Part shown: positions 11,830 to 24,939 of the stretch, in pieces
Layout of the letters: each line of letters starts with the position of its first letter
Numbering within the stretch: the first letter of the stretch is position 1
Assembly (NCBI RefSeq): GCF_024323335.1
Contig: NC_066581.1
Coordinates: 444,255,816-444,319,815 of the forward strand
DNA length: 64,000 nucleotides
From: Lathyrus oleraceus
Taxonomy: Eukaryota > Streptophyta > Magnoliopsida > Fabales > Fabaceae
Direction: 5' to 3'
Notes under the pieces: model-generated
Told to the model about the DNA's origin: nothing
What the model saw: the letters and a program-made list of their open reading frames with translations, nothing else
Database searches by the model: none
Program-made: the position numbers and the translations under genes

Positions 11830-12166
11830 GATCTTTGGATAATTGGCTCGAGTGTTATACCGGTACGTCAGCTTGTCTTCAAAATAAATGAAGAGCAAAG
11901 GGTTAGACCATTGTATCAAGAGCTCGGAACCAAAACCTTCTTATGCATATGATGCATGCAATGCTCGTGCATATGATTTGTTTTTAATCGGAGGAACTTT
12001 ATAAAGATCTATTTGCAAATGTTTTGAAAATATTGAACTTTTTAAGACATATGTGGAATACTCATAGCAATATAGTATTTGGAAACTTTTTACACCAAAG
12101 AAGTAGTACAGTCTCGGTAACCAAATACAATACAAGAGAAAAGGAGAATAAACATCCTATGGATCC
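11830..12166 (-). other. spacer between ORF1 and gag of Ogre-A
   Basis: AT-rich, about 337 bp, with no reading frame of note. It contains the stretch around GTACCGGTATAACACTCGAGCC (given as parts 11,850-11,871) that recurs before the gag start of Ogre-B at about 49,632-49,650, so it is a conserved pre-gag leader. Confidence 0.6.
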
Positions 12167-13618
12167 CTAGAAGCAGTCGTCTAAAGCCTTCAAGATCGGA
12201 AGATATGTCGCACGAAGCCTCTTCACCTCTCTCTCATAAGCTGCTTCCATGTCGGCCTTCTCCTTGGCGAGCTGATCATATCTCTTCTTCGAAAAACTAG
12301 ATGAGTGAGGTAGGAGAGAAGTAACCACATCATCGGGTTCATCAATAAGCTGATGCTCTAGAAACTCGATCATTGCATCCTTATCCTTGAGCTTCTGAAG
12401 AAGCTCCTCACGCTCACGAACCCAAACACGTGAACAATCTTCGTCTCTCAACTCCTCTACTCCTTGATTAGGGAGGGTTGAAGGCCCAACCATAACCATA
12501 GGTGTAGGTCTTGTATACTCATACGGCATGCGGTACTCGAGGGCTTTCTTCCTTACCCAAGAGGTGTAAGGCTCCAAAGCAACACAGTTCTTCGGACCAA
12601 GCTCATTTCTCCCTTTCCTATGAACTTTGCACCAGGCGCGGACCATTCTATCCTTCAGGTTTTGGGGATCTTTACCCTCTTGAAAGAATAATCCTTCCAA
12701 TGAAATGTTGTTAGGTATATCCTTTAAGGGGAACCCAAGCTGACGGCGAGCCAAAGCAGGGTTGTAGTTAATTCCACCACATGTACCAAGAAGAGGTACA
12801 TTGGAGAACTCACCACAAGAATCAATAATCTTAATGTCATCATAAACACGATTATACCAAAATATATCATCATTAGTGAGAGACATAAGTCTCGTGGACC
12901 ACCGTAGACATCCCTTGTTCTCCTTGAAGGCAAGCGTCTGAGGCAAGTGCGAAATAAACCACTTGTACAACAGAGGCAGACATCATACAATGGAACCACC
13001 ACCCTTTGCATTCCTCATATGCAAAGAGAAATAAGTTTCACCCAACAGAGTTGGAACGGGATTAAGAGAAGAGAAAATCCTAATAGCATTCTCATCCACG
13101 AAGTTGTCGATGTTGGGAAATAACACTAGCCCATAGGTGAGGAGTACAAATATGGCTTCAAAAGCTTCCTTACTCATGGCCTTCCCAGACAAGGTATCTT
13201 TGGCAATCAGAAAATCAGACGGGAGACCTTGAATTCCACCCTTGGTAGTCATATTGGCAACAATGTCGGATACCTCTACGTGAAGCATGTCTGCAATCTC
13301 TTGGGAAGACGAAATCTTCTCCAAACCACTGAACGGAAACCGGTCAAGAATAGGTATACCCACATGATAAGCATACTCCTCTAGTGTAGGCAAAAGCTGG
13401 AAATCCGGAAAAGTGAAGCACCGATACAGAGGATCATAGAATTGCACCAACACACTCATCAGACCCTCATCCACCTTGGTAGAGAGAATAGCTAGAAGCT
13501 TCCCATGGCGAGCTTTGAACTCCAAGGGCTCTAATACATAAGATGTCAGACGCCTTAACTCTCTTAAGTCGGGTTGTTTGAAACTGTACTTCTTCGTATT
13601 CCTTCTTTGCTTATCCAT
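12167..13618 (-). pseudogene. Ogre ORF1 (unknown function) with one in-frame TGA
   Basis: Ogre elements carry an ORF upstream of gag whose function is unknown; it resembles plant mobile-domain proteins. Here it starts at ATG 13,618 (MDKQRRNTKKYSF) and is one frame of 484 codons, broken only by TGA at 12,983-12,985 after GGGSIV. Downstream the frame reads CLPLLYKWF and runs to the TAA at 12,167. The C-terminal 70 residues are charged and coiled-coil-like (REELLQKLKDKDAMIEFLEH). No signal peptide or membrane span is visible. The TGA replaces what is probably the first Cys of a Cys-Cys pair. Confidence 0.85.
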
Positions 13619-14515
13619 GTCTAAAAATTTGCAAATAGACCTTTTAAATTCCTTACAAAATCTTATTGTCGATGACATGAATGCAGATGAATGCATGGGT
13701 GCATGGATGCAACAAACACACTCAAGGATCAAGCAAGTCACACCATACAAAGGTCACGGGATGGCTCAAGTCATCGTCAATATCAATTATCCATTTTGGT
13801 GGATTATGGTTTACACCTTATCAACACCCAAGTTCCATTGATTTTGAGGATATACGAGAACGGATCAACCGCGAATCACGGGTTTGTTGTGAGTCACAAG
13901 CATGGAGTCTCGGTTAAGAACCACCCAACGGGAGTGTACTATGGTTAAACTTGACAATCATGTTCTAAAAGATTTCCATAGTCATCATCCCATCTTTCGG
14001 ATATTATCGGATAAAACGACTACTCGTCCTCCAAAAATATTATCGAGAGGGACTCTTATGAGTGTAGTATCGCGTAACAATCGCATCAAGTCTTACACTT
14101 GAACGACCTTCACACTACATTCTAAAATAGGCCAAGATGGGCTAGGTGTCTAAGGTCCTTAGTTTTTAGGGTTCCTATTGGAAAGAGTAATGCTTAACCA
14201 CGACTACTCGTGTGACATTAGTGATCCCAATAAAACCTCCACCAAGTGAATGGACTTGCAAGTTAAATTGTTAAGGACTAACTCCACACAAGTCAACAAG
14301 ACTATGTCATTCTCCTATCATAAATGCACTCGAGTTCGGGTATAAAACTCATCTCACAAGAAACCACCAAGCATACAAGCAATTAATATATCAAGCAATT
14401 CATACATTACAAACAATACATTTATCCCAAATTTGCACAAAAATATGCCACAAATAAATATAAACATACAACACATACAAGCAAAAAGTAGGCTAAACCC
14501 ATGGGGCTCATCAAT
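13619..14515 (-). other. untranslated leader of Ogre-A
   Basis: About 900 bp between PBS and ORF1 with no supported gene. It contains (13,777-13,849) a unit with short inverted ends that also occurs, duplicated, in the Ogre-B leader (49,071-49,243). The rest is AT-rich. Confidence 0.7.
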
Positions 14516-14533
14516 TCCCCAGCAGAGTCACCA
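14516..14533 (-). other. primer-binding site, tRNA-Arg (Ogre-A)
   Basis: The sense strand reads TGGTGACTCTGCTGGGGA, six bases after the LTR end (CTACA). It matches the Ogre PBS (TGGCGACTCTGCTGGGGA, tRNA-Arg) except for one C to T change. Confidence 0.92.
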
Positions 14534-14539
14534 CTTTTC

Positions 14540-17500
14540 TGTAGCGGGGTTTTCGTTACCTTTAGGTTTATTGACTAAACCAAAAGGCAACATACAATTA
14601 GAGTCGCCACCGCACTTTTATTTATCCAAAGGAAAGGCTAAAAAGCGAACAAAAGTCAAGTAAGAAGTTTTTCAAATCAAAAACTAATAAAAATGTCAGA
14701 GATCTAGGTAAGGGGGTTGGTTATGAAGTGGGAAGGTTTTACGCACCCAAAACATCCTTAGTACTCTAAGGGAACCCTTTTTGCAAATATATGTTGTAGG
14801 TTGGTATTTGTGAAAAGATTTGTGCAAAAGATTGGGGGGATGAGAAGAGAATAGATTATATTTACAAATTTGGTTGTTTGAATGGATGAACCCATTGCCT
14901 ACGTACCATCACAAAGGAGGATCAAAACCTCGTAGTTCGTGGTAAACATTTCAAAGATTGGTGAATTGATTTTGATCAAGAGCCTTAAGGTCTGTTGTTA
15001 TCAAAGGGAGAAAACTAAACCTAAACCGACAATCCACCATGTGAGGAAGACTTCAACATGCTAGTGAGGGGTTAACCCTATAATAAGCATGGAAGGCTTA
15101 TAATCCAACACTAAGGATGAGGTGAGATTTACATCAACCATTATGATAACTCAAACCTATGACTAATATTTTTGAAAAAGGTTCTAACAAGTGGCCATTG
15201 GAACCACAAAAACAACTTGAAATGGGTTATATTTACAAGTTAAATTTATTTACAAAATGATGTCAAAGTTGGATTAAAGTTTATTTACAATGAGTATTTA
15301 TGAAAATGGTTTTGAAAAGTCAAAGGCCTAAGGCCTAGGTTTCTAATTTGAAATAAAGTCAAAGTTTTGAAAATGATTTTTGGCTTGGTTAGAGTGGGGA
15401 GAAGAGAGAAGGGCTATTCGTAAAGCATACAAAGATAAAAGGGGAGAGATAACCCTTGGAGTTCCTTTTCTTGGAGTCATAGAGATGACTCAAGATGCTC
15501 CTTTCCTTTGGATTTAGCACATAAACAAGCAATCAATAATTTGAATTCAAGCTCCTAGGATCTCCATTTGGCTTGACTCTTTACTTGGCTACTCATGACA
15601 ATGGTCCTCTTTTCACAATCTTAAGATGAGGTTCCTATCACACAAAAGCACACATCAAAAATCTCACAACATAATAAACGGAATGGACAAAGAATAAGTT
15701 TGAGGAGAAGTCCTTTGAGGTCAACTTTGAATTTTAGCATTCTAAAGGCATGAGGCCTAGTTGCTCTTCAACAAATTTTGCATTCTAAAGGCACGAGGCC
15801 TAGTTGCTCTTGAACTCCTTTAAGCATGGGTAAATCCTAATTCTAAGTCCTTTCTCCTTTTGCATTTTGGTTCATATCAAAACAAACACAAAACAACACA
15901 AAATAGTAATATATTTATGTACAATAATGGGCTCAAATGAGCAAAAGAAAAATGACATAAACATAAAATATGTGCTCAAGTGAGCAAAGATGAAAATCAA
16001 GATGAATAATGAGCAAGAAATAAATGACATTAAAAGTAAATGACAAGAACTTAAAAGCTCAAATTAAAGTTAGTAGTTAGTAGAGTTATGTTAGCTTGTC
16101 ATAAGACAATGTAGCGCTATGTTAAGCAATCGTAAGTGGACTAATGTAGTAGCCACACCTATCTGAGGCCGGTCAATAAGAATATAGGCAAAGAACACAA
16201 GTTAGAGGTCATGACTAGTAAGCCAAGCTCCATAAACTTGTCATGCCAAAAAAAAGGGGAAGGGACTTGTATTGACTTTTAGTTATTTGCTTGACCAAGA
16301 AGTAACTTATCTTTGACACAAAGTAACTCACTTGATCATGGATCAAGTTAAGTTTGGTTTGGATCAAAGAAGATTAAACTTCTATTTGTCAAGACCAACC
16401 TCAAGACTTTAACTCATTGGTCGTTGAGGGAAAGAAAGGGATGAAGATGAAAGGGAGGGGTAAGAAGTCAACAACCAATTCCAATTGATCAAGGGATAAC
16501 TCATCCTTGATCAAATTCTTTCATCTTTCTAGGTGATGATCCTTAAGGATTTTCAAACCACAAGATCCAATGAATTTGATCAAAATTGAACCAATTCAAT
16601 CTTAATCAACACCAAACAGAAGAGGAATGAATATAACAAGTCAAGAAGTCAATGATATATTTTTGGTATTTTTTGAATTAAAAGAAAATATAAATAAAAA
16701 ATGAACAAACAAAGTTGAACCTCAAATTTAATTCAAAGCAACTTCAAAAAGTCCAATTAAATTTTCATAGGTTCAACATAGTCAAACAAGCTTTGACCAA
16801 TTTTCTCAAAAAAATTTAAAGTCAAAAAGTAATTAAAATCAATTAAAAACAACCAAAAATAGCATAATATGAATTAAAATCTCAAATAATCTCAAAACAA
16901 ACAAGAAATTGTTGAGACTATTTTTCATTGACTTATCATGATCCATAGATGCTATGAAAATATTTTTGTATTTTTTAAAAGTCAAGAAGTATTTTAAAAT
17001 GAATTAAAATCATTAAAAAGCCAAGTAATTCATAAAAAATATCAAATGAAGTCACAAAAATAATTAAAAATCATAATATGAAACTAGATTTTTCAAGAAA
17101 TTTTTTAGAGTTTGTCTGATATTTTTCTGACCTCAAATGAATTTTTAATGAATTATTGAAAATAAAATGAATTAACAGAAAATAAAAAGAAAATGAAATA
17201 AGCGAAAAATGTTGAGCCACTAGATCCACTTCATTAATTGAAGTGGCAATGGTGCACGACTTGGATCTGAGGACACACGATACACTCAAGTCAACAGCGC
17301 CACATGATGAATTAAAATAAGTAATTAAACCGGACGCATGAGATTAGATCATGAGAGGGAGATCCAAGGGCAAGGGATCAGAACACGTGGTGGCGGCGGT
17401 GGAAACCACCATCTTCTCCGATCAACCATACAAACTCCGGCCATATTTGTAGGAAAATGAAACATCAAAAATGAAAAACAAAGGCATGGAAATGAAGCTC

Positions 17501-19498
17501 GTGTGATGTAGATCATCAATGTACCATTGGATTCCTCTCATTCTTCCTATATTAAGAGAAAGATGAAGGAGAAAATCATAGTATCCACACGGATTGTTCA
17601 TGAAATAGCAAATTGAATGCACCAAAGGCTTGCCTCAAGTATGAGGACTTCAGAGAAACACCAAAACACAAGAAAACTACATCGAATTAAGAGTTTCAAA
17701 TCCAAATAGTTTGAGTTGATACCTTCAAATTGGTGAGTTTTTGGCCACGAATTCTTCAAGCTCTTTGCTCCTCTTTGATCTCTGAATGTAGGGAAGATGA
17801 TTGGCTAAGGAATTTGGCTATGAAATTCAACTAATGTTGCTGAATTTCAAGCTCGAAAATGTGAAGAATAGTGAATGATTCCTTTGGCGAGGGTTATGGT
17901 TTCAGTTCTGCAGCATATGGGATCTCCAAAAGGTTGTGAAATGAAGGAGGGGAGGCCTTTATTTATAGGTGAATGCAGCTGAAGTCACACTTTGCTCATG
18001 TGCATGGGATTTGAATTTTTGAATGCATGGGCCTTTGTGGACGTGTGAGAGGCCCATGGATGGCTGAAGAAGCTTACTGAGTTCACATAGAAGGCATGTG
18101 GTCATGTACATTGGATGGAAAGGACTTGCATTTCAAGTTTCAACATAAAATATCAAGAATGCACATAAATGAAAAGAAATTCGAAACTCAAAAATGGTAG
18201 ACCCCAAGGACTATTCTGAGTAATGGTTGGAAAACTCTTGAAATAAGGAACAAAAGTCATGTTGGGCAAAAAAATCATTTGATATGTGCAAATTGATCAA
18301 AACGGGCTTGGAAAATTCAAGTATAAAACATATTCAAATCACTTTGAAAAAGTTAACCAAAAGCAAGCTTGATCATACCCCTCTGTCCTCATGATAAAAG
18401 CTTCAAATGAAAATATATTCAACATGAAAGTTGTAGATCCTTTCAATATAGTCAATATAGACTCATAGTTTGCATAATTTGTATTTTCTACGACAAAGTT
18501 ATTGGCATTTGAAGTTGGGTACTTTTTCAAATTCAATGAATATGGTCCAAGATGACCTATAATGTTTTGCAATATCACATGTATTTATTTTAGGATTATG
18601 AAGTTTTGTCCAACATAAAATTTGAATTAGACATATCAAGCTTTCCAATGCCTTTGGTATCACCCCAAAATCATAAAAATTAAGGAAGTTATGGCCTTGG
18701 AAAATTGACCCAAAATTAGGGTTTTAGTCAAAATGACCTATAATGTTTTGAAATTAATGATGACCTTACAAGTTTCAAATGGATTTTTGATGAACATTAA
18801 AGTTGTTCATATGGTTCTTAGGAACGTTTTTTATTTTAGGGTCATATTCATTTGACAAACACATCAAAAGTTATAGCTCATTGAACCTCAGCTTAGTCAG
18901 ATGACTTGACTGGTCAACTTTTCAAAGTCAAACTTCCAATCTTGATGAATAAATGATTGAGGGGCATCAAATAGGCTCATATATGAATAAAATGATAAAT
19001 GAAAGAACTTCCCTTCATTAAATTTGATCAGAGGTTGAGATTGCTTCATGGGTAAGGCACAGTCAAAGCATAGTGAAATTATGGTTTCCTTGGGAAACAA
19101 TCTTCGAGCCCTTTGGGTTATTTTGATCAAATTGGAAAATTGAGATACTTGGGAGACATATATTATGATTAGGAACTTTGTGGACCATTGTCATGCTTTT
19201 TCTCTTCTTCATCTAACCATTGCATTGGGCTTAGAAGCCTCCTAGGAGTATTGTGGAGCACATGATCACTTGAGCTTCAAAACAAAAAGAGTTAGTGACA
19301 TATTTTTGTGCTTTTGGTTAGTAATAAAATAAGAAAATCAATAACATACAATACAAGCATGCTTGGTGGTCTCAAATCACTCAAACAAATCCCAACCCTA
19401 GAGTTAATGAGCCAAACATGCTATGATCCTTGAGGCAATGCACTTGTGCAATATCATGATACCATGAGGGATCTTAGGGTCAAAAATAGGGTCTTACA
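14540..19498 (-). repeat. 5' LTR of Ogre-A
   Basis: 4,959 bp, sense TGTAAGACCC...GCTACA. A TATAAATA box lies at about 17,959-17,967 (sense). Near the 3' end it carries the block found in the other Tat LTRs here: sense GGATAAATAAAAGTGCGGTGGCGACTC (in parts, about 14,597-14,625) and a CTACG...CGTAG module (14,899-14,935). Short plus-strand reading frames in it are shadows. The length is typical of Fabeae Ogre LTRs. Confidence 0.92.
17959..17967 (-). promoter_or_regulatory. TATA box in Ogre-A LTR
   Basis: The sense strand reads CTATAAATA about 1.53 kb into the LTR. The matching box in LTR-D is at 21,447, about 1.26 kb from that LTR start, which supports the call. Confidence 0.6.
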
Positions 19499-20191
19499 CA
19501 CATGAAAATGATTCCAAGATCAACGTTACTCAAAAGGACATTCCAAATAACTTTCATGTTGAAATCAAGGGCTAGTTTTGCTTGGAAAGTCAGTTTTTAT
19601 GGTGAAAGATTATAGGTCATTTTGTCTGAACCCTAGTTAGGAGGTCAAATTCCCAAGACCATAACTTGCTCAATTTGTATGAGATGAAATACATTAAAAT
19701 TCCATGATAAAATTCAATATGTATAATTCAACTTTGATGTTTGGAGGAAGTTCAAGTTCAACTTTAAAATGCATGTGCCAAGAGGAAACATTATAGGTCA
19801 TTTTGGGCCATTACCATTGAACAACTGATTTTCCTCAACTTCTAAAATGCATAACTCCTTCATTCCAAATCCAAACGAGGTCAAATTGGTTACCAAATTG
19901 AAGAGGTTTGAAATATATATACAACTTTTATGAAGGAACTTTTTCCATTTGAAGTCCATAGCAAAAGTTATTCAAGGTGGAACAAGTGAACATTTGACTT
20001 GGTACTTAGAAAATTTTCATATATGTTTGATTTCCCAAACTTCCACCTCAAAATCATCATGATCCAAGCTTCAAATGGAAAAGTGTTCAACATGAAAGTT
20101 GTTCCCCTTGATCTCACCTATCCAAAAAGTCCAAAATAATCTCATTTGGATCAATATTGAAGGACTTGCACATGGGTGCAATGTATGGTAC
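19499..20191 (+). repeat. Ogre-like LTR fragment (E)
   Basis: Plus-strand sequence of the same kind as the interior of Ogre LTRs. The stretch with TATAGGTCATTTTG and ACCATAACTT near 19,610-19,680 parallels the sense strand of LTR-A near 18,660-18,745. It has no LTR terminus. Ogre-A abuts it on the left and LTR-D starts at its right end, so it appears to be an older LTR into which both inserted. Confidence 0.65.
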
Positions 20192-23100
20192 TGTAACACC
20201 TCAAAATGTGCCCTATCCCTCTTGGGACTAGTTTAGCATATTACATTTCATGTTTTAGGACATTAGGCATTTGCATATTGCATATCATATGGAAATAAGA
20301 GATCATCCTCCAAAGTCTTTTAAGAAGATTGGAAGTTACATGATTCAAGCCTGAGGGTTTCCATGAATTGGTGATCAACCATCTGAGGGTTTGCACTTCA
20401 GTTAGGGTTTTCTTGGTTCTTCAATGGTCTTGTGCATTATCTTGTGTGCAAGGATATGTCACAATCATCATGGTTATGTCATCATCCAGGGCTTCATGAT
20501 TCATTATCAGTTTCCTGTGGATTTGGGTTTTGACCTCTGGTCAACCCTAATCAATGGCAGTTTTCCAGCTAGGGTTTCTCAAGGAGATGAGGCATTCTAT
20601 TGAGATGAGGATCACATGAGTATCATGAGGAGCTTACATGAGCTAGGGTTTCATTTCTGAGCCATTTCCTCAAGTGGTGGAGGCTCAAGCTGATCAGAGC
20701 ATTTCTAGGTCATCTGTGAACCAAAAAGTCAACTGTAAAGTCAACTGAGGGCTATGAGGTGGGGAAATGAGTTTCAACATCTCAATCATGTTCAAAAGAG
20801 TTTCATTTGTCATTTCAAACATATATCTTGAAGATTTTGAAGTCAAATCAAAAGTTTCCAAAAATGGAAAGTGACCTGTAATTGAAAGTTTCCAAAAATG
20901 GCAAGTTTTTGGTCCATATTCTACTTGACTTTTCAACATCAAAGAAGCTTCAAATGGATTTTTGGTGAACATGAAAGTTGAAGATCTTTCTCTCCCCTTT
21001 TCAAAAAGTCCAAGGTCATGTCCATCTAATGATTGGTTGAGAAGTTATGGCCAAATGATCACAAAGTGTACATGGAAGTTCAACATAGCATAACTTTTGA
21101 TTCAAAACTCCAAATTGGTCCACTCTTTTTGAAAAATGCTTGTCTTGACCAATACTTTTCAAATCAACCATTGCATTGCATGAAAAAAGTTCATATGATC
21201 ATGTGTTTATTCATGTACATTTTGGAGGGAAAATGGAGAATTTAAAATTGGTGAATCATACATGCCAAATACCAATTCCATGTTGTTCATTGACTGATTT
21301 TAAGTGGAATTGAACCCTAACATGGCACTGTTAACGTGCACTTTAGCCATGCATAGGTGTATTTTCCAATTTTGCATTTCACCTCATTTCTCACTAATTT
21401 TAATTAACCAAGCCTAATGTGGATTAGCATTGTGATTAGTGAACCATATAAATAGATAATCATAACCGAATTTGCTCATAATCACAATTCTAGATCTAGA
21501 ATTCCATTTTCCCTCCAAAACTCTCTCTCCTTGAATTTCAAAAATTCTTCACACAACCACAAGATTTCTTCATAGATCCTTGATCCTGGTGGAATTTGGA
21601 GCAAGAAGCATTCATCATTTGTGGCAATTGAGAAAGATTTGGAGATATTCAAGTGTATGAACATGTCCATGGAAGCTTCAAATTAAGCTGGATCTGGTTG
21701 GTTTCAAGTGAGGATATGTGCTCAAAGCTTCTAATCAATCATATTGGAGAAGATCTGGATCATTTAGAGGCTTGAACACGTGGATTTTCATCACTGCCAT
21801 TCCAAGTAGGTGGATTTTCGACCTTCACTTTTTGCTATTTTATGTGCATAATCATGTAGATCTCTTGATGCTGATCATTCTGATATGCTTAGAATTAAAA
21901 ATGGATAAGTATTGATGAAGATATGATGAATTAAAGTTTGTATGCTCAAAATGTTTCTGTTCGATCCGGTTGATTCGTTAGGAATTCGGCTAAATGAGTG
22001 TGAGATTCATGATCTACGTTGCGAGACGGTTCTAATGATATATAGTTTGTCCATTTCTGGAAATTTTTGTTCGTGAGCACCGCCGGTTTCATCAGGGAAG
22101 ACGGTGGAAACCACCGTCCACCGCCGTCTGAACATTGCCTAGGGTTTGCATGCCTTAAACGCTGCGTTTTGCATTGAACGCGCCATGAACTTGCCAAACC
22201 TTTGTTCGATCCTTCGCTCGTGTGCTTTTCATTTTTCAATTGTTTTTTCCTTTGAGCGCGTTTTACCTCACTCACCTCAGTTCGATCCCAGCGCATGTTT
22301 TCTTTGATTTCCAGTTGATTTTTAATTGAGCGCGCGTTTAACCTTAGGCACCTAGGTTCGATTCTTCCCTAGTGCATTTTCCTGATTTCCAATTGATTTT
22401 CATTCTGAGCGCCTTTGACCTGCTTCACCTGAGTTCAATCCTTGCCTGATGCATTTTCCAATTGTCATTCATTTCATTTTCCATATGATTTTCATTATTT
22501 CTTTTTATTTCATTCAAATTCTAAAAATCATAAAAAATAGCATACATGTCCAAATTAATCCAATTTTTTTCCACATGTTCATTTTAATGTCTAGTTTTTT
22601 TAGCATTTATTTCCTGATTTTTGTGCTGCTGGATTTTTAAATGTGCTGGCTTATTTGAACATGATCCCAAAATGACATGTTGTGCTAATTGATTTGTGAA
22701 ATTCTTATGTTTTATCCAATTGCCTTGAAATTTTACATGCTTATTCATAACATGTAACATGATCTTTTGGCTTTTGTTTGGCATTTTTACCATTTAATAC
22801 CACTGTTTTGGACACATGAACATATGTTGTGACATTTGGTGTAACATTTTGTACCTTGTACTTGTGCATTTTCATTCACACACCATTTGTTGTCTTCTGG
22901 ACTTAATTTTTGGTAGGATGCTTGTCCATAACATGTTAATTGCATATAAAAATTTTCATGATCATTGGATACATTTCTGTTTTAATGTGGATTTTCTATT
23001 CTTGATGTCCAATTGTGTGCACATTGCTTGCCTTTGATTTATCTTGATCATATGATGGCCTTGCCTTTTGATTTGGCTTTGGTCCTTTTGAGGACTCTTT

Positions 23101-24939
23101 CTTGTTTGATTAAATGTGCTTCATGTGAAATATTGACTTCTGTTTTGACTATTTGACTTGCCTTTGACCCTAGTCTTTGCACTAGTGGTTTGTACTCACC
23201 AATTGTGTTTGTGTTTCAGGTATCTAGCACTAATGGTTGGTTTGCTCATTATTTGAGATGCAAGTTGCTTTGTTTACTAACTATTGTTGTGTTGTAGGTC
23301 CATCGATGTGATGAACTCACTTGAGTGCTTGCATTTGAGACTTGCATTGTGTATAATTGTTGGACGATTCCACTGTGTTGTCTGTTGGTTTTCTGAATAC
23401 AATATTAACTGTTTGGCTTTTTACACAGGTACATTAGTCGCTTCTAGCTTGCTTTGCTTTTGCTTTGGAGTGTGGTTGATACACCACTGAGGTAGTTTAG
23501 CCTTCTAACTCTATGTAGTCTGGAAGCCCTGTCGTTTTTTTTGGCAGGCGTTTGGCTGAAGTCCTCCTTAAGAGGCAATGTCTGTGTTTGTTTATATTTG
23601 TGCCAGAGACCTCCTTGTTGAGGCATGTTTTTTGTTAAGTCCTCCTAAGTGAAGAGGCAATTGACAAATAGAAGGGATTAGCAATCAATCCCCTGTTAGT
23701 CGTTGAGTCGTTCATTATGCTCGCACTACGTGTTGATGCTCTTGAACCTAACCCAAGATCCTTGAATAGAGTCGGTCAAGTGGAATAGGGTCCCTCATTC
23801 TGGACCCCCACGCTTTCTTTCATTTGAGCTCACCCAGGCCAGGGTTAAGAGCATGAGGTCTCATCCTCATTACCTTTCATCAGCTTCACCCTAACTCTCA
23901 ATGTTAGTGGTTAAGAGCTTCAGCATACCCCTACAGTTTTGGCTTGTTTGTCGAGGTTGATATGACCCCTTGACTAAAGCCCAACCGTTTGTCTGAGCCT
24001 CTTGTTTGTATATAAAGTGTGATGTTTGCTTTTGATATGTTTATCTGCTTTTCACTTCTTATTTCCTTTTCTATAGGAGTCGTACGGTCAACTTTCGAGG
24101 AAGTTGAACGTACGTAGAGATAGACTTGAGTTGACTCACTTCCTGTGTGAGTCAAACTCTTGTTAGAGACCTCAACCTAGGGTTATTGTTTGCATGACGA
24201 CTATTAGGCTCGAGTCAGTCTCCCTTTTAGTTCGTTATTCCCTTGGTCTCTGGTTTGGAGAATTTCTCCCCTGTTAAGGGGAACTACGTCGCCCTGATTC
24301 TCATACCAGATGAGATACGTAGGCAGGAGATCGTGCGAGATCTCTCCGGGCACCCTTTTCTTTTTCTGTGTGTGTTTTGCTTGACAACTATTAGGTCCGA
24401 GTTCCAGACTCAATATTAGTTTGTTGTCACCCTTTTTCTTTTTTAACCTGTGTGTTTCTTTTGACGTCTCAGCGTCTTCTTGGTGTTTGTGTGACAACTA
24501 TTAGGCTCGAGTTCCAGACTCCCTTTTAGTTTGTCAGTTGGAGAACCTTTGGTGTTCGCTGGTTAGTGATTGTTTATTTGTTTGGAGTCGGATGTAAGCC
24601 CATTGATTGGCATTCTGTTTCCTGTTGTGTGTGTTTGGAGTCGGATGTAAGCCCATTTATTGGCATTCTGTTTCCTGTTTGTTTTGAGGAGTTAGATATA
24701 AGTCCAGCTATTGGCATTCTATTTCCTTGTGGAGTTTTTCTTTTGACGTCTCAACGTCTCTGTTTGGTGTTTTGTTTCGGCGTGCGTTAGCCGAACTACG
24801 ACAACTCTGATTCTCATTCCAGATGAGATACGTAGACATATGATGCAATATCCTAGCGAGCCTGTTTCCCTTTTCTCCAAACTATGTTGACTCTGATGTT
24901 TGTTTCTGACAAACTACGTAGGCCCAGGATGCGACATCC
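20192..24939 (+). repeat. Ogre-like LTR (D), interrupted by Ogre-B
   Basis: Starts TGTAACACCTCAAAATG and follows the same order of blocks as the solo LTR at 28,461-33,231, which starts TGTAGCACCTCAAATTTG. A TATAAATAG box is at 21,447-21,455. It breaks at 24,939 inside a GGATGCGACATCC hairpin, where Ogre-B begins. By comparison with the solo LTR about 300 bp are missing, expected beyond Ogre-B's 3' end. It contains three tandem copies of a GATGTAAGCCCATTGATTGG unit at about 24,573-24,735. No gene is supported in it. Confidence 0.82.
21447..21455 (+). promoter_or_regulatory. TATA box in LTR-D
   Basis: TATAAATAG in the U3-like part of LTR-D, followed about 30 bp later by CA-rich sequence. Confidence 0.6.

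Larger units (their letters stand above)
10753..19498 (-). mobile_element. Ogre retrotransposon A, 5' part
   Basis: Ty3/gypsy Tat-lineage Ogre element on the minus strand. It has a 4,959-bp 5' LTR (14,540-19,498), a tRNA-Arg PBS, a long leader, the Ogre-specific ORF1 and the start of gag, where the Sirevirus is inserted. Pro, pol and the 3' LTR are off the left edge. The outer LTR end (sense TGTAAGACCC) abuts an older Ogre-like LTR fragment at 19,499. ORF1 and gag carry stops and frameshifts, so this copy is not autonomous. Confidence 0.92.

Noticed and set aside
14516..14533. tRNA gene fragments at PBS sites
   Set aside because: Only 12-18 bases match tRNA 3' ends, directly beside LTRs. They are primer-binding sites, not tRNA genes.
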